From Pseudomonas arcuscaelestis (lineage in GTDB: Bacteria; Pseudomonadota; Gammaproteobacteria; Pseudomonadales; Pseudomonadaceae), in the NCBI RefSeq assembly GCF_016881005.1, contig NZ_JACOPV010000006.1, positions 1 through 64,000 of the forward strand: a DNA stretch of 64,000 nucleotides. The letters are read 5' to 3'. Each line of letters opens with the position of its first letter. The stretch's first letter is position 1. The translations under genes and the position numbers were made by a program. Below the pieces are notes generated by a model. The model made no database searches and was not told where the DNA came from. It worked only from the letters and a program-made list of their open reading frames with translations. Of the stretch, positions 8,081 through 24,563 are shown piece by piece.

Positions 8081-11000
8081 ATGGCTTACTCATACACTGA
8101 GAAAAAACGTATCCGCAAGGACTTTAGCAAGTTGCCGGACGTCATGGATGTGCCTTACCTCCTGGCCATCCAGCTGGATTCGTATCGTGAATTCTTGCAA
8201 GCGGGAGCGACCAAAGATCAGTTCCGCGACGTGGGCCTGCATGCGGCCTTCAAATCGGTTTTCCCGATCATCAGCTACTCCGGCAATGCTGCCTTGGAGT
8301 ACGTTGGCTATCGTCTGGGCGAACCGGCTTTTGATGTCAAAGAATGCGTATTGCGTGGCGTGACCTATGCGGTTCCGCTGCGGGTAAAGGTCCGCCTGAT
8401 CATTTTCGACAAAGAATCGTCGAATAAAGCGATCAAGGACATCAAAGAGCAAGAAGTCTACATGGGTGAAATTCCCCTGATGACGGAAAACGGTACCTTC
8501 GTAATCAACGGTACCGAGCGTGTTATCGTTTCCCAACTGCACCGTTCGCCGGGCGTGTTCTTCGATCACGACCGTGGCAAGACGCACAGCTCTGGCAAAC
8601 TGTTGTACTCGGCGCGGATCATTCCTTACCGTGGCTCGTGGTTGGACTTCGAATTCGATCCGAAAGACTGTGTATTCGTCCGTATCGACCGTCGTCGCAA
8701 GCTGCCTGCATCGGTATTGCTGCGTGCGCTTGGTTACAGCACAGAAGAAGTACTGAACGCTTTCTATACCACCAACGTATTCCATGTCTCGGGCGAGAGC
8801 CTCAGTCTGGAGCTGGTGCCTCAGCGCCTGCGTGGTGAGATCGCGGTCATGGATATCCATGACGAAACCGGCAAGGTTATTGTCGAGCAGGGTCGTCGTA
8901 TCACCGCTCGTCATATCAATCAGCTGGAAAAAGCCGGCGTCAAGCAACTGGACGTTCCGCTGGAATACGTCCTGGGTCGCACTACCGCCAAGGCGATTGT
9001 GCACCCGGCCACTGGTGAAATCCTGGCTGAATGCAACACTGAGCTGACTACCGATGTCCTGGTCAAGATCGCCAAGGCTCAAGTTGTTCGCATCGAGACG
9101 CTGTACACCAACGACATCGACTGCGGTCCGTTCATTTCGGATACCCTGAAGATCGATTCCACCAGCAACCAACTGGAAGCGCTGGTCGAGATCTATCGCA
9201 TGATGCGTCCTGGCGAGCCGCCAACCAAGGATGCCGCTGAGACCCTGTTCAACAACCTGTTCTTCAGTGCCGAGCGCTACGATCTGTCCGCTGTAGGCCG
9301 TATGAAGTTCAACCGTCGTATCGGTCGTACCGAAATCGAAGGTTCGGGTGTGCTGAGCAAGGAAGATATCGTCGAGGTTCTGAAGACCCTCGTGGATATC
9401 CGTAACGGCAAAGGCATCGTCGACGACATCGACCACTTGGGTAACCGCCGTGTACGTTGCGTCGGTGAAATGGCCGAAAACCAGTTCCGTGTGGGCCTGG
9501 TGCGTGTTGAGCGCGCGGTCAAAGAGCGTCTGTCGATGGCGGAAAGCGAAGGCCTGATGCCTCAGGACCTGATCAACGCCAAGCCGGTTGCGGCGGCGGT
9601 GAAAGAGTTCTTCGGTTCCAGCCAGCTTTCGCAGTTCATGGACCAGAACAACCCGCTGTCCGAGATTACCCACAAGCGCCGTGTTTCTGCACTTGGCCCT
9701 GGTGGTTTGACTCGTGAGCGTGCCGGCTTCGAAGTCCGTGACGTACACCCGACCCATTACGGCCGTGTGTGCCCGATCGAGACGCCTGAAGGTCCGAACA
9801 TCGGTCTGATCAACTCCCTTGCTGCATACGCTCGCACTAACCAGTACGGCTTCCTGGAAAGCCCGTACCGAGTAGTGAAAGAGGGTGTGGTTACCGACGA
9901 TATCGTATTCCTTTCTGCGATCGAAGAAGCTGATCACGTCATCGCTCAGGCTTCGGCCACGATGGACGAGAAAAAGCACCTGATCGACGAATTGGTAGCT
10001 GTTCGTCATCTGAACGAATTCACCGTCAAGGCGCCAGAAGACGTCACCTTGATGGACGTATCGCCGAAGCAGGTAGTTTCGGTTGCAGCGTCGCTGATTC
10101 CGTTCCTCGAGCACGACGACGCCAACCGTGCGTTGATGGGTTCGAACATGCAGCGTCAGGCTGTACCAACCCTGCGTGCTGATAAGCCGCTGGTCGGTAC
10201 TGGTATGGAGCGCAACGTAGCGCGTGACTCCGGCGTTTGCGTCGTGGCTCGTCGTGGCGGTGTGATCGATTCCGTCGATGCCAGCCGTATCGTTGTTCGT
10301 GTTGCTGATGACGAAGTTGAAACTGGCGAAGCCGGTGTCGACATCTACAACCTGACCAAATACACCCGTTCGAACCAGAACACCTGCATTAACCAGCGTC
10401 CGCTGGTGAGCAAAGGTGATGTGGTTCAACGTAGTGACATCATGGCTGACGGCCCGTCCACCGACATGGGTGAATTGGCGCTGGGTCAGAACATGCGCAT
10501 CGCGTTCATGGCGTGGAACGGCTTCAACTTCGAAGACTCCATCTGCCTGTCTGAGCGTGTAGTTCAGGAAGATCGTTTCACCACGATCCACATTCAGGAA
10601 CTGACCTGTGTGGCTCGTGACACCAAGCTTGGCCCAGAGGAAATCACCGCGGACATCCCGAACGTCGGTGAAGCTGCGCTGAACAAGCTGGACGAGGCAG
10701 GTATTGTCTATGTAGGCGCTGAAGTCTGTGCGGGTGACATTCTGGTCGGCAAGGTCACGCCAAAAGGCGAAACCCAGCTCACTCCAGAAGAGAAACTGTT
10801 GCGTGCGATCTTCGGTGAGAAGGCGAGCGACGTCAAAGACACCTCCCTGCGCGTGCCTACCGGCACCAAGGGTACTGTCATCGACGTACAAGTCTTCACT
10901 CGTGACGGCGTTGAGCGCGACAGCCGTGCTCTGTCCATCGAGAAAATGCAGCTCGACGAGATCCGTAAGGATCTGAACGAAGAGTTCCGTATCGTTGAAG

Positions 11001-12154
11001 GCGCAACCTTCGAGCGTCTGCGTTCTGCCTTGAACGGCCAGGTCGTCGATGGTGGTGCAGGCCTGAAGAAAGGCACTGTAATCACCAACGAAGTACTGGA
11101 CGGTCTGGAGCACGGTCAGTGGTTCAAGCTGCGCATGGCCGAGGACGCGCTGAACGAGCAACTTGAGAAGGCTCAGGCCTACATCGTTGATCGTCGCCGT
11201 CTGCTGGACGACAAGTTCGAAGATAAGAAGCGCAAGCTGCAGCAGGGCGATGACCTGGCACCGGGCGTACTGAAAATCGTCAAGGTTTACCTGGCAATCC
11301 GTCGTCGCATCCAGCCGGGCGACAAGATGGCCGGTCGTCACGGTAACAAAGGTGTCGTCTCGGTAATCATGCCGGTTGAAGACATGCCGCACGACGCCAA
11401 CGGTACTCCGGTCGACGTAGTGCTCAACCCGCTGGGCGTACCATCGCGTATGAACGTTGGTCAGATCCTCGAAACCCACCTGGGCCTCGCGGCCAAAGGT
11501 TTGGGTGAGAAGATCAACCGCATGCTCGAAGAGCAGCGCAAAGTCATCGAGCTGCGCAAGTTCCTCACTGAGATCTACAACGAGATTGGTGGCCGCCAGG
11601 AGAGCCTGGAAGACTTCTCCGACCAGGAAATTCTGGATTTGGCGAAGAACCTCAAAGGTGGTGTGCCAATGGCTACTCCAGTCTTCGATGGTGCCAAGGA
11701 AAGCGAGATCAAGGCCATGCTGAAACTGGCAGACATGCCAGAAAGCGGTCAGATGCAGCTGTTCGACGGCCGTACCGGTAACAAGTTCGAGCGTCCAGTG
11801 ACCGTTGGTTACATGTACATGCTCAAGCTGAACCACTTGGTGGACGACAAGATGCACGCGCGTTCCACTGGTTCTTACAGCCTGGTTACCCAGCAGCCGC
11901 TGGGTGGTAAGGCGCAGTTCGGTGGTCAGCGTTTCGGGGAGATGGAAGTGTGGGCGCTGGAAGCATACGGCGCGGCATACACCCTGCAAGAAATGCTCAC
12001 AGTGAAGTCGGACGATGTGAACGGTCGGACCAAGATGTACAAAAACATCGTGGACGGCGATCACCGTATGGAGCCGGGCATGCCCGAGTCCTTCAACGTG
12101 TTGATCAAAGAGATTCGTTCGCTCGGTATCGATATCGATCTGGAAACCGAATAA
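8081..12154 (+). CDS. rpoB: DNA-directed RNA polymerase subunit beta
   Basis: Beta subunit of RNA polymerase, 1357 aa, the normal Pseudomonas length. The rifampicin-pocket segment [20 protein letters not shown] (about residue 520) matches the wild-type sensitive sequence, and the following [20 protein letters not shown] block is intact. Near the C-terminus the [20 protein letters not shown] segment is present. It starts at ATG 8081 and is followed by rpoC 64 nt later. Confidence 0.99.
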   Translation: MAYSYTEKKRIRKDFSKLPDVMDVPYLLAIQLDSYREFLQAGATKDQFRDVGLHAAFKSVFPIISYSGNAALEYVGYRLGEPAFDVKECVLRGVTYAVPLRVKVRLIIFDKESSNKAIKDIKEQEVYMGEIPLMTENGTFVINGTERVIVSQLHRSPGVFFDHDRGKTHSSGKLLYSARIIPYRGSWLDFEFDPKDCVFVRIDRRRKLPASVLLRALGYSTEEVLNAFYTTNVFHVSGESLSLELVPQRLRGEIAVMDIHDETGKVIVEQGRRITARHINQLEKAGVKQLDVPLEYVLGRTTAKAIVHPATGEILAECNTELTTDVLVKIAKAQVVRIETLYTNDIDCGPFISDTLKIDSTSNQLEALVEIYRMMRPGEPPTKDAAETLFNNLFFSAERYDLSAVGRMKFNRRIGRTEIEGSGVLSKEDIVEVLKTLVDIRNGKGIVDDIDHLGNRRVRCVGEMAENQFRVGLVRVERAVKERLSMAESEGLMPQDLINAKPVAAAVKEFFGSSQLSQFMDQNNPLSEITHKRRVSALGPGGLTRERAGFEVRDVHPTHYGRVCPIETPEGPNIGLINSLAAYARTNQYGFLESPYRVVKEGVVTDDIVFLSAIEEADHVIAQASATMDEKKHLIDELVAVRHLNEFTVKAPEDVTLMDVSPKQVVSVAASLIPFLEHDDANRALMGSNMQRQAVPTLRADKPLVGTGMERNVARDSGVCVVARRGGVIDSVDASRIVVRVADDEVETGEAGVDIYNLTKYTRSNQNTCINQRPLVSKGDVVQRSDIMADGPSTDMGELALGQNMRIAFMAWNGFNFEDSICLSERVVQEDRFTTIHIQELTCVARDTKLGPEEITADIPNVGEAALNKLDEAGIVYVGAEVCAGDILVGKVTPKGETQLTPEEKLLRAIFGEKASDVKDTSLRVPTGTKGTVIDVQVFTRDGVERDSRALSIEKMQLDEIRKDLNEEFRIVEGATFERLRSALNGQVVDGGAGLKKGTVITNEVLDGLEHGQWFKLRMAEDALNEQLEKAQAYIVDRRRLLDDKFEDKKRKLQQGDDLAPGVLKIVKVYLAIRRRIQPGDKMAGRHGNKGVVSVIMPVEDMPHDANGTPVDVVLNPLGVPSRMNVGQILETHLGLAAKGLGEKINRMLEEQRKVIELRKFLTEIYNEIGGRQESLEDFSDQEILDLAKNLKGGVPMATPVFDGAKESEIKAMLKLADMPESGQMQLFDGRTGNKFERPVTVGYMYMLKLNHLVDDKMHARSTGSYSLVTQQPLGGKAQFGGQRFGEMEVWALEAYGAAYTLQEMLTVKSDDVNGRTKMYKNIVDGDHRMEPGMPESFNVLIKEIRSLGIDIDLETE

Positions 12155-12218
12155 CACGTGACGCGAATCGGGAGCGTGGCTGAAAAGCCCGCTCCCTGCT
12201 CCGCCAGGAGGAAAGGCC

Positions 12219-16418
<4,200 letters not shown>

Positions 16419-16507
16419 AAGTAGGGCAGGGCCCCGGCTGACCCGATCTGATCATTGGCGACATACATTGTTGCCGATGACTGGAGAGGGGAGGCTGGGG
16501 CCTCGTC

Positions 16508-16536
16508 TTGACTGGGGGCAAGATCCTCTTTAGACT
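16508..16536 (+). promoter_or_regulatory. Candidate sigma70 promoter of the str operon (rpsL)
   Basis: TTGACT (16508-16513), a 17-bp spacer and TAGACT (16531-16536) lie about 90 nt upstream of rpsL. The stretch 16419-16507 after rpoC has a possible long-range stem (GGCCCCGGCT near 16430 with GGCTGGGGCC near 16494) but no T-tract, so no firm rpoC terminator is called. Confidence 0.65.
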
Positions 16537-16628
16537 CTTGTACCCCTAAATTTGGTGGGACTTCGTCCTGCCAATTTTTGCTTTTCTTGCAAGACAATAG
16601 CGTCGCAAGACAACAGTGGAGCTAGTAG

Positions 16629-17000
16629 ATGGCAACTATCAACCAGCTGGTACGTCAGCCGCGTAAGCGTATCGTCGAGAAATCCGACGTTCCTGCGCTG
16701 CAGAACTGCCCGCAACGTCGTGGCGTGTGCACCCGTGTGTACACTACTACGCCGAAAAAACCTAACTCGGCACTGCGTAAAGTATGCCGTGTGCGTCTGA
16801 CCAACGGTTTCGAGGTTTCCTCGTACATCGGTGGTGAAGGCCACAACCTGCAAGAGCACAGCGTCGTACTGATCCGTGGCGGTCGTGTAAAAGACTTGCC
16901 AGGTGTTCGTTACCACACCGTTCGCGGTTCCCTGGATACCTCCGGCGTTAAAGGTCGTAACCAAGGTCGTTCGAAGTACGGTACCAAGCGTCCGAAGTAA
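16629..17000 (+). CDS. rpsL: 30S ribosomal protein S12
   Basis: Decoding-centre protein, 123 aa. The streptomycin-determining segments are wild type: [11 protein letters not shown] around residues 41-51 and [11 protein letters not shown] around 86-96. The Asp in the second is methylthiolated by RimO in relatives. First gene of the str operon, with its own likely promoter upstream. Confidence 0.98.
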
Positions 17001-17057
17001 TCGGTCGTTTGTAGCAGTTTGCAGTTATTCATTTTATTGAGTCGATAAGAGTAAGGT

Positions 17058-17088
17058 CGGGCACGAACCCTGTGGGTTCACTGTCCCG
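17058..17088 (+). promoter_or_regulatory. Structured rpsL-rpsG intercistronic region (possible S7 site)
   Basis: An inner perfect 6-bp hairpin (17065-17070 with 17074-17079, loop TGT) is stacked under an outer CGGG/CCCG pairing (17058-17061 with 17085-17088) across an asymmetric internal loop. E. coli S7 represses its operon by binding the S12-S7 intercistronic RNA, so this may be the equivalent. That is inference from position and folding only. Confidence 0.45.
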
Positions 17089-17120
17089 GGCTAACCTGAA
17101 GACCGTTTGAGGGCTTATCA

Positions 17121-17591
17121 ATGCCAAGACGTCGTGTAGCAGCCAAGCGTGAGATTCTGGACGATCCAAAATACGGAAGCCAGATCCTCGCCAAGTTCAT
17201 GAACCACGTGATGGAAAGCGGCAAGAAGGCCGTTGCCGAGCGTATCGTTTACGGTGCGCTGGACAAGGTCAAAGAACGCAAGAACAGCGACCCCCTGGAA
17301 ATCTTCGAGAAAGCTCTCGACGCCATCGCTCCGCTGGTCGAAGTTAAGTCGCGCCGTGTTGGCGGTGCCACTTACCAGGTTCCTGTTGAAGTTCGTCCAT
17401 CCCGTCGTAACGCCCTGGCAATGCGCTGGTTGGTAGACTACGCCCGTAAGCGTGGCGAGAAGTCCATGGCTCTGCGCCTGGCTGGCGAGCTGCTGGATGC
17501 CGCTGAAGGCAAAGGTGCTGCAGTCAAGAAGCGTGAAGACGTACACCGTATGGCCGAAGCCAACAAAGCGTTCTCGCACTACCGCTTCTAA
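17121..17591 (+). CDS. rpsG: 30S ribosomal protein S7
   Basis: Primary binder of the 16S 3' major domain, at the mRNA exit and E site. The length is 156 aa with the typical opening [19 protein letters not shown]. It lies between rpsL (120 nt upstream) and fusA (30 nt downstream). Confidence 0.98.
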   Translation: MPRRRVAAKREILDDPKYGSQILAKFMNHVMESGKKAVAERIVYGALDKVKERKNSDPLEIFEKALDAIAPLVEVKSRRVGGATYQVPVEVRPSRRNALAMRWLVDYARKRGEKSMALRLAGELLDAAEGKGAAVKKREDVHRMAEANKAFSHYRF

Positions 17592-17621
17592 TTCAAGCAT
17601 CAATCTTTTTGCGAGGGCTCT

Positions 17622-19769
17622 ATGGCTCGTACTACACCAATCAACCGCTACCGTAACATCGGTATTTGCGCGCACGTTGACGCGGGCAAAACTACCACTA
17701 CCGAGCGGATCCTGTTTTACACAGGCCTGAGCCACAAAATGGGCGAGGTGCATGACGGCGCCGCGACCACCGACTGGATGGTGCAGGAGCAGGAGCGGGG
17801 TATTACCATTACCTCCGCTGCTGTTACTACCTTCTGGGAAGGCTCCCGTGGCCAGTATGGCAAATACCGCGTAAACGTCATCGATACTCCGGGCCACGTT
17901 GACTTCACCATTGAAGTAGAACGTTCGCTGCGCGTACTCGATGGCGCTGTCGTTGTATTCTGCGGTACTTCTGGCGTTGAGCCGCAGTCCGAAACCGTAT
18001 GGCGTCAAGCCAACAAGTACGGTGTTCCACGTGTTGTCTACGTGAACAAGATGGACCGTGCTGGCGCTGACTTCCTGCGCGTTGTTGGTCAGATCAAGAA
18101 CCGCCTGGGTCACACCCCGGTTCCTGTTCAGCTGGCCATCGGTTCGGAAGATAACTTCCAGGGTCAGGTCGACCTGATCAAGATGAAGGCTATCTACTGG
18201 AACGACGACGACAAGGGCACAACATATCGCGAGGAAGAAATTCCTGCTGAAATGCTGAGCCTGGCTGAAGAGTGGCGCGCCAATATGGTCGAAGCCGCTG
18301 CAGAAGCCAACGAAGAGCTGATGAACAAGTACCTTGAAGAAGGTGAGCTGAGCGTCGACGAAATCAAGGCAGGCCTGCGCGCGCGCACCCTGGCCAGCGA
18401 GATCGTTCCGGCTGTCTGCGGTTCTTCCTTCAAGAACAAGGGCGTTCCACTGGTTCTCGATGCTGTTATCGACTTCCTGCCTGCTCCTACCGAGATTCCT
18501 GCGATCAAGGGTATCCACCCTGACTTGATCGAGAAGCCGAAGGAAGAGCTGACCGAAGGCGACTACGACGAGCGTCATGCTGACGACAATGAGCCGTTCT
18601 CGGCTCTGGCGTTCAAAATTGCTACTGACCCGTTCGTGGGTACCCTGACTTTCGTGCGCGTTTACTCGGGCATGCTGCAGTCTGGCGACTCCGTGATCAA
18701 CTCGGTCAAGGGCAAGAAAGAGCGCGTTGGTCGTATGGTGCAGATGCACGCCAACCAGCGTGAAGAAATCAAAGAAGTACTGGCAGGCGATATCGCTGCT
18801 CTGATCGGCATGAAGGACGTCACCACCGGTGACACCCTGTGCAACGCCGACAAGCCGATCATCCTTGAGCGTATGGACTTCCCGGAGCCTGTGATCTCGG
18901 TAGCTGTTGAGCCGAAGACCAAGCAAGACCAGGAAAAGATGGGTATCGCACTGGGCAAACTCGCTCAGGAAGACCCGTCGTTCCGCGTCAAGACCGACGA
19001 AGAAACCGGCCAGACCATCATCTCCGGTATGGGTGAGCTTCACCTGGACATCCTCGTTGACCGTATGAAGCGAGAGTTCAACGTCGAAGCCAACATCGGT
19101 AAGCCGCAGGTTTCCTACCGCGAGCAGATCACCAAAGACAACGTCGAAATCGAAGGTAAGTTCGTTCGTCAGTCTGGTGGTCGTGGTCAGTTCGGTCACT
19201 GCTGGATTCGCTTCTCGCAGCCGTCCGTGGATGCGCAAGGCAACATCACCGAAGGTCTGGAATTCACCAACGAAGTTGTTGGTGGTGTGGTTCCTAAGGA
19301 ATACATCCCGGCGATCCAGAAGGGTATCGAAGAGCAGATGAAGAACGGCATTGTTGCCGGCTATCCGCTGATCGGCCTGAAGGCTACCGTGTTTGATGGT
19401 TCTTACCACGACGTCGACTCCAACGAGATGGCGTTCAAGGTGGCGGCCTCCATGGCGACTAAGCAACTGGCTGCCAAAGGCGGCGGTAAAGTGCTTGAGC
19501 CGATCATGAAGGTAGAAGTTGTGACCCCTGAGGACTACATGGGTGACGTGATGGGTGACCTGAACCGTCGTCGTGGTCTGATCCAGGGTATGGAAGATTC
19601 GGTGTCCGGCAAGGTTGTCCGTGCTGAAGTTCCGCTCGGAGAAATGTTCGGTTATGCGACCGACGTTCGTTCCATGTCTCAGGGTCGCGCGAGCTACTCC
19701 ATGGAATTCTCCAAATACGCCGAAGCTCCGTCGAATATCGTCGAAGCGCTCGTTAAAAAACAAGGCTGA
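17622..19769 (+). CDS. fusA: Elongation factor G
   Basis: Translocation GTPase, 715 aa with five domains. G1 [12 protein letters not shown] starts near residue 18, DTPGHVDF and NKMDR follow, and domain IV/V carry [11 protein letters not shown] and [23 protein letters not shown] 17622 is 30 nt after rpsG. Confidence 0.98.
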   Translation: MARTTPINRYRNIGICAHVDAGKTTTTERILFYTGLSHKMGEVHDGAATTDWMVQEQERGITITSAAVTTFWEGSRGQYGKYRVNVIDTPGHVDFTIEVERSLRVLDGAVVVFCGTSGVEPQSETVWRQANKYGVPRVVYVNKMDRAGADFLRVVGQIKNRLGHTPVPVQLAIGSEDNFQGQVDLIKMKAIYWNDDDKGTTYREEEIPAEMLSLAEEWRANMVEAAAEANEELMNKYLEEGELSVDEIKAGLRARTLASEIVPAVCGSSFKNKGVPLVLDAVIDFLPAPTEIPAIKGIHPDLIEKPKEELTEGDYDERHADDNEPFSALAFKIATDPFVGTLTFVRVYSGMLQSGDSVINSVKGKKERVGRMVQMHANQREEIKEVLAGDIAALIGMKDVTTGDTLCNADKPIILERMDFPEPVISVAVEPKTKQDQEKMGIALGKLAQEDPSFRVKTDEETGQTIISGMGELHLDILVDRMKREFNVEANIGKPQVSYREQITKDNVEIEGKFVRQSGGRGQFGHCWIRFSQPSVDAQGNITEGLEFTNEVVGGVVPKEYIPAIQKGIEEQMKNGIVAGYPLIGLKATVFDGSYHDVDSNEMAFKVAASMATKQLAAKGGGKVLEPIMKVEVVTPEDYMGDVMGDLNRRRGLIQGMEDSVSGKVVRAEVPLGEMFGYATDVRSMSQGRASYSMEFSKYAEAPSNIVEALVKKQG

Positions 19770-19800
19770 TTCAGCCCCTTTAGGCTAGGAGTTCACTGTC

Positions 19801-20994
19801 GTGGCTAAAGAAAAATTTGATCGTTCCCTCCCGCACGTCAACGTTGGCACCATCGGTCACGTTGACCACGGTAAAACCACTCTGACTGCAGCTCTGACTC
19901 GCGTCTGCTCCGAAGTTTTCGGTTCGGCCGTTGTTGACTTCGACAAGATCGACAGCGCTCCAGAAGAGAAAGCTCGTGGTATTACCATCAACACCGCGCA
20001 CGTCGAGTACAACTCGAAGATCCGTCACTACGCTCACGTTGACTGCCCAGGTCACGCTGACTATGTGAAGAACATGATCACCGGTGCTGCCCAGATGGAC
20101 GGCGCAATCCTGGTTTGTTCGGCCGCTGATGGTCCGATGCCACAAACCCGTGAGCACATCCTGCTGTCCCGTCAGGTTGGCGTTCCGTACATCGTGGTCT
20201 TCCTGAACAAGGCTGACCTGGTAGACGACGCTGAGCTGCTGGAACTGGTTGAGATGGAAGTTCGCGACCTGCTGTCCACCTACGACTTCCCAGGCGACGA
20301 CACTCCGATCATCATCGGTTCTGCTCGTATGGCTCTGGAAGGCAAAGACGACAACGAGATGGGCACCACTGCCGTCAAGAAACTGGTTGAAACTCTGGAC
20401 AGCTACATCCCAGAGCCAGAGCGCGCTATCGACAAGCCGTTCCTGATGCCAATCGAAGACGTATTCTCGATCTCGGGTCGTGGTACCGTTGTTACCGGTC
20501 GTATCGAGCGTGGTATCGTCCGCGTTCAGGATCCACTGGAAATCGTTGGTCTGCGTGACACCACCACCACTACCTGTACTGGTGTTGAGATGTTCCGTAA
20601 GCTGCTGGACGAAGGCCGTGCTGGCGAGAACTGCGGCGTTCTGCTGCGTGGTACCAAGCGTGACGACGTTGAGCGTGGTCAGGTTCTGGTTAAGCCAGGT
20701 TCGGTTAAGCCGCACACCAAGTTCACCGCAGAAGTTTACGTTCTGAGCAAGGAAGAAGGCGGCCGTCATACTCCGTTCTTCAAAGGCTACCGTCCACAGT
20801 TCTACTTCCGTACTACTGACGTGACTGGTAACTGCCAGCTGCCAGAAGGCGTAGAAATGGTAATGCCAGGTGACAACATCCAGATGGAAGTTACCCTGAT
20901 CAAGACCATCGCGATGGAAGACGGTCTGCGTTTCGCTATCCGTGAAGGCGGTCGTACCGTCGGCGCCGGCGTCGTAGCCAAAATCATCGAGTAA
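19801..20994 (+). CDS. tufA: Elongation factor Tu, copy 2 (str operon)
   Basis: Second EF-Tu gene, 397 aa, protein identical to copy 1. It starts with GTG 19801, 31 nt after fusA. Comparison of the two genes gives 25 base differences in codons 1-66, only 5 in codons 67 to about 388 and 6 in the last nine codons, all silent apart from the start-codon base. That mosaic is best explained by gene conversion of the middle. Confidence 0.98.
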   Translation: MAKEKFDRSLPHVNVGTIGHVDHGKTTLTAALTRVCSEVFGSAVVDFDKIDSAPEEKARGITINTAHVEYNSKIRHYAHVDCPGHADYVKNMITGAAQMDGAILVCSAADGPMPQTREHILLSRQVGVPYIVVFLNKADLVDDAELLELVEMEVRDLLSTYDFPGDDTPIIIGSARMALEGKDDNEMGTTAVKKLVETLDSYIPEPERAIDKPFLMPIEDVFSISGRGTVVTGRIERGIVRVQDPLEIVGLRDTTTTTCTGVEMFRKLLDEGRAGENCGVLLRGTKRDDVERGQVLVKPGSVKPHTKFTAEVYVLSKEEGGRHTPFFKGYRPQFYFRTTDVTGNCQLPEGVEMVMPGDNIQMEVTLIKTIAMEDGLRFAIREGGRTVGAGVVAKIIE

Positions 20995-21010
20995 TCGTTG
21001 ATCGCTTAAA

Positions 21011-21038
21011 AAGGCCCCCGCTCAGCGGGGGCTTTTTT
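21011..21038 (+). terminator. str operon terminator
   Basis: An 8-bp GC stem (21014-21021 with 21025-21032, loop TCA) is preceded by A residues and followed by TTTTTT. A strong intrinsic terminator 16 nt after tuf copy 2. Confidence 0.93.
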
Positions 21039-21044
21039 ATTGGG

Positions 21045-21073
21045 TTGACACTCAGTGGGGGCCTCTATAGAAT
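21045..21073 (+). promoter_or_regulatory. S10 operon promoter and rpsJ leader
   Basis: A perfect TTGACA (21045-21050), a 17-bp spacer and TAGAAT (21068-21073) lie just 6 nt past the tuf terminator. The leader (about 21080-21136) has a 6-bp hairpin (21089-21094 with 21100-21105). An S10 leader site for L4 autogenous control is known in E. coli; no clear match was recognised here. Confidence 0.85.
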
Positions 21074-21136
21074 CACGCCTCCTTTTAACGGGCGTAGTGC
21101 GCCCGGTGGGAATAGCAGCCTGGAGTCTGAAATCCA

Positions 21137-21448
21137 ATGCAAAATCAGCAAATCCGTATCAGGTTGAAGGCTTTTGACCATCGCCTGATCGACCAATCCA
21201 CCCAGGAAATCGTGGAAACCGCGAAACGTACTGGTGCTCAAGTGCGTGGTCCAATTCCACTGCCTACCCGTAAAGAGCGGTTCACCGTTCTGGTCTCCCC
21301 GCACGTCAACAAAGACGCGCGTGACCAGTACGAGATCCGTACTCATAAGCGCGTTCTGGACATCGTCCAGCCAACGGATAAAACCGTTGATGCTCTTATG
21401 AAGCTTGATCTTGCGGCCGGTGTGGAAGTGCAGATCAGCCTCGGCTAA
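21137..21448 (+). CDS. rpsJ: 30S ribosomal protein S10
   Basis: Head protein of the 30S subunit, also NusE in antitermination and the partner of the NusG KOW domain. The length is 103 aa, opening [20 protein letters not shown], with the loop [11 protein letters not shown]. First gene of the S10 operon. Confidence 0.98.
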
Positions 21449-21528
21449 GACACGGTCTTAGTCGTGTAACGCTCTGAAATGGGCGGCCATAGCGGGTGAA
21501 AGCCCCGTACACTCATGAGGTTTACAAC

Positions 21529-22164
21529 ATGACTATTGGTGTAGTCGGTCGTAAATGCGGTATGACCCGTATTTTCACCGAAGAAGGTGTCTCCATTCCG
21601 GTCACGGTCATTGAGATCGAGCCGAATCGCGTCACCCAGTTCAAAACTGAAGAAACCGATGGCTATCGTGCAGTGCAAGTCACTGTCGGCGAGCGTCGTG
21701 CTTCGCGTGTGACTGCTGCTCAAGCAGGTCACTTCGCTAAAGCGAACGTTGCCGCGGGTCGCGGTGTCTGGGAATTCCGTCTTGAAGAAGGCGAGTACCA
21801 GGCTGGCGACTTGATCAACGCTGAAATCTTCGCTGCTGGCCAAATGGTAGATGTTACCGGCCAGTCCAAGGGTAAAGGCTTTGCCGGTACCATCAAGCGT
21901 TGGAATTTCCGCGGTCAAGATAACACCCACGGTAACTCCGTCTCCCACCGCGTCCCGGGCTCTATCGGCCAGTGCCAGACTCCTGGTCGTGTATTCAAGG
22001 GCAAGAAAATGTCCGGTCACATGGGCGCCGAGCGCGTGACCGTTCAGTCCCTGGAAGTAGTGCGCGTCGACGCTGAACGCAATCTGTTGCTGGTCAAGGG
22101 TGCCGTTCCTGGCGCTACTGGCGGCAATCTGGTTGTGCGTCCGGCTGCCAAGGCTCGCGGTTAA
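21529..22164 (+). CDS. rplC: 50S ribosomal protein L3
   Basis: Early-assembly protein that reaches the peptidyl-transferase centre. The length is 211 aa. The frame opens at 21496, but ATG 21529 behind GAGG gives the family start [13 protein letters not shown]. The loop [20 protein letters not shown] contains the Gln that PrmB methylates in E. coli. It lies 80 nt after rpsJ. Confidence 0.98.
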   Translation: MTIGVVGRKCGMTRIFTEEGVSIPVTVIEIEPNRVTQFKTEETDGYRAVQVTVGERRASRVTAAQAGHFAKANVAAGRGVWEFRLEEGEYQAGDLINAEIFAAGQMVDVTGQSKGKGFAGTIKRWNFRGQDNTHGNSVSHRVPGSIGQCQTPGRVFKGKKMSGHMGAERVTVQSLEVVRVDAERNLLLVKGAVPGATGGNLVVRPAAKARG

Positions 22165-22176
22165 GGGGAAGCTGAC

Positions 22177-22779
22177 ATGCAACTAAATGTAAATGACGCT
22201 CAAGCGATCGAAGTTTCCGAACTGACTTTCGGCGGCGAATTCAACGAGACGCTGGTTCACCAAGCAGTCGTGGCCTACATGGCCGGCGGCCGTCAGGGCA
22301 CCAAGCAGCAGAAAACCCGCTCCGACGTTGCTGGTGGCGGTAAGCGCCCATGGCGTCAGAAAGGTACTGGTCGTGCTCGTGCCGGTACTATCCGTAGCCC
22401 AATCTGGCGTGGCGGCGGTACCACTTTCGCAGCTCGTCCGCAGGATCACTCGCAGAAGCTCAACAAGAAGATGTACCGCGCAGCAATGCGTTCCATCCTC
22501 GCTGAGCTGGTGCGTACCGACCGTCTGGTCGTGGTTCAGGACTTCGCTGTCGAAGCGCCGAAAACCAAAGATCTGCTGAACAAGCTGAATGGCATGGGTC
22601 TGAGCGACGTACTGATCGTTTCTGACGCTGTTGATCAGAATCTGTACCTGGCTGCTCGTAACCTGCCGCACGTCGACGTACGTGACGTACAGGGTTCCGA
22701 TCCGGTCAGTCTGATCGCATACGACAAAGTGTTGATCACTGTGTCGGCCGTGAAGAAATTCGAGGAGCTGCTGGGATGA
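22177..22779 (+). CDS. rplD: 50S ribosomal protein L4
   Basis: Lines the exit tunnel with an extended loop (seen as [20 protein letters not shown]). In enterics it represses the S10 operon. The length is 200 aa. Its stop overlaps the rplW start by 4 nt, so the two are coupled. Confidence 0.98.
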   Translation: MQLNVNDAQAIEVSELTFGGEFNETLVHQAVVAYMAGGRQGTKQQKTRSDVAGGGKRPWRQKGTGRARAGTIRSPIWRGGGTTFAARPQDHSQKLNKKMYRAAMRSILAELVRTDRLVVVQDFAVEAPKTKDLLNKLNGMGLSDVLIVSDAVDQNLYLAARNLPHVDVRDVQGSDPVSLIAYDKVLITVSAVKKFEELLG

Positions 22780-23075
22780 ACCAGGAACGCGTATTTAAAG
22801 TCCTCCTTGGCCCGCACGTTTCCGAGAAGGCTACCGTTCTGGCTGAGAAAAAAGGCCAGTTCGTATTCAAGGTTGCTACTGATGCAACCAAGCTGGAAAT
22901 CAAGAAAGCTGTCGAAGGCCTGTTCGGCGTAAAAGTCGAAAACGTGTCGACCGTAAACGTTCTGGGTAAAACCAAGCGTACCGCACGTGGTCTGGGCAAG
23001 CGTAATGACTGGAAGAAAGCGATCGTTTCGCTTCAGCCAGGCCAAGATCTCGATTTCAGCAGCAGTGCTGAGTAA
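22776..23075 (+). CDS. rplW: 50S ribosomal protein L23
   Basis: Exit-tunnel rim protein, docking site for trigger factor and SRP. The length is 99 aa, with [12 protein letters not shown] near the N-terminus and the [19 protein letters not shown] loop. It starts inside the rplD stop (ATGA). Confidence 0.98.
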   Translation: MNQERVFKVLLGPHVSEKATVLAEKKGQFVFKVATDATKLEIKKAVEGLFGVKVENVSTVNVLGKTKRTARGLGKRNDWKKAIVSLQPGQDLDFSSSAE

Positions 23076-23089
23076 GGAAGGGGTGCATC

Positions 23090-23914
23090 ATGGCAATCGT
23101 TAAATGCAAACCGACTTCCCCTGGCCGCCGTTTCGTGGTCAAGGTGGTCAACAAGGAGCTGCATAAAGGCGCTCCTCACGCACCGCTGCTCGAGAAAAAA
23201 TCGAAGTCTGGTGGTCGTAACAACAATGGCCGCATCACTACTCGTCACGTAGGTGGTGGTCATAAGCAGCATTACCGTATGGTCGATTTCCGTCGCAACG
23301 ACAAAGATGGCATCATCGCCACTGTCGAGCGCATTGAATACGATCCAAACCGTACTGCTCACATCGCACTGCTGTGCTACGCAGACGGCGAGCGCCGCTA
23401 CATCATTGCCCCTAAAGGCGTGAGTGCTGGCGACCAGCTGATCGCAGGCGCACTGGCTCCAATCAAGCCAGGCAACTCCCTGCAACTGCGCAACATCCCA
23501 GTGGGTAGCACCATTCACGGCATCGAACTGAAGCCGGGCAAAGGTGCACAAATCGCTCGTTCCGCTGGTGCTTCGGCTCAGCTGATCGCTCGCGAAGGTG
23601 TCTACGTGACCGTGCGTCTGCGCTCTGGTGAGATGCGTAAAGTCCTGGCTGAATGCCGTGCGACCCTGGGTGAAGTCTCGAACTCCGAGCACAGCCTGCG
23701 TTCGCTGGGTAAAGCTGGTGCTAAACGCTGGCGTGGCGTTCGCCCAACCGTTCGTGGTGTTGCCATGAACCCGGTTGACCACCCACATGGTGGTGGTGAA
23801 GGTCGTACCTCCGGTGGTCGTCATCCGGTATCGCCATGGGGCTTCCCGACTAAGGGCGCGAAGACTCGTGGTAATAAGCGTACCGACAATATGATCGTCC
23901 GTCGTCGCAAGTAA
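23090..23914 (+). CDS. rplB: 50S ribosomal protein L2
   Basis: Highly conserved protein near the peptidyl-transferase centre that bridges to 30S. The length is 274 aa. The C-terminal block [20 protein letters not shown] includes the conserved His. It lies 14 nt after rplW. Confidence 0.98.
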   Translation: MAIVKCKPTSPGRRFVVKVVNKELHKGAPHAPLLEKKSKSGGRNNNGRITTRHVGGGHKQHYRMVDFRRNDKDGIIATVERIEYDPNRTAHIALLCYADGERRYIIAPKGVSAGDQLIAGALAPIKPGNSLQLRNIPVGSTIHGIELKPGKGAQIARSAGASAQLIAREGVYVTVRLRSGEMRKVLAECRATLGEVSNSEHSLRSLGKAGAKRWRGVRPTVRGVAMNPVDHPHGGGEGRTSGGRHPVSPWGFPTKGAKTRGNKRTDNMIVRRRK

Positions 23915-23930
23915 ATAGAGGGATACGACA

Positions 23931-24206
23931 GTGCCACGTTCTCTGAAAAAAGGTCCTTTTATCGATCTTCACCTACTGAAGAAGATCGAAGTGGCGGCGG
24001 AGAAGAACGATCGCAAACCAGTTAAAACCTGGTCGCGTCGTTCGATGATCCTGCCACAAATGGTCGGTCTGACCATCGCGGTACATAACGGTCGCCAACA
24101 CGTCCCAGTTCTCGTGAACGAAGACATGGTCGGCCATAAACTGGGCGAGTTTGCCGGTACCCGCACTTATCGTGGGCACGTGGCTGACAAGAAAGCCAAG
24201 CGTTAA
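23931..24206 (+). CDS. rpsS: 30S ribosomal protein S19
   Basis: Head protein that contacts A-site tRNA and forms a complex with S13. The length is 91 aa, opening [17 protein letters not shown], with [16 protein letters not shown] near the C-terminus. GTG start at 23931 behind AGAGGGA. Confidence 0.98.
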
Positions 24207-24217
24207 GGGGTAAGGAA

Positions 24218-24550
24218 ATGGAAGTAGCCGCTAAGTTGTCGGGCGCTCGAATCTCCGCCCAGAAAGCCCGCTTGGTCGCCGACCAGATCCGCGGGAAGAA
24301 GGTGGGCGAAGCGCTCAACCTGTTGGCTTTCAGCAGCAAAAAAGCCGCTGAAATCATGAAGAAAGTCCTCGAGTCGGCCGTAGCCAACGCCGAGCATAAC
24401 GAAGGCGCAGACGTTGATGACCTGAAGGTCTCCACCGTTTTCGTCAACGAAGGGCGTTCGCTGAAGCGCATCATGCCGCGTGCCAAAGGCCGCGCTGATC
24501 GCATCGTCAAGCGGTCTTGCCATATCACTGTCAAGGTTGCGGACAAGTAA
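24218..24550 (+). CDS. rplV: 50S ribosomal protein L22
   Basis: Tunnel protein whose beta-hairpin narrows the exit path. The length is 110 aa. The hairpin segment [18 protein letters not shown] is normal, with no deletion of the macrolide-resistance type. It lies 11 nt after rpsS. Confidence 0.98.
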
Positions 24551-24563
24551 CGGAGTCGATCAG

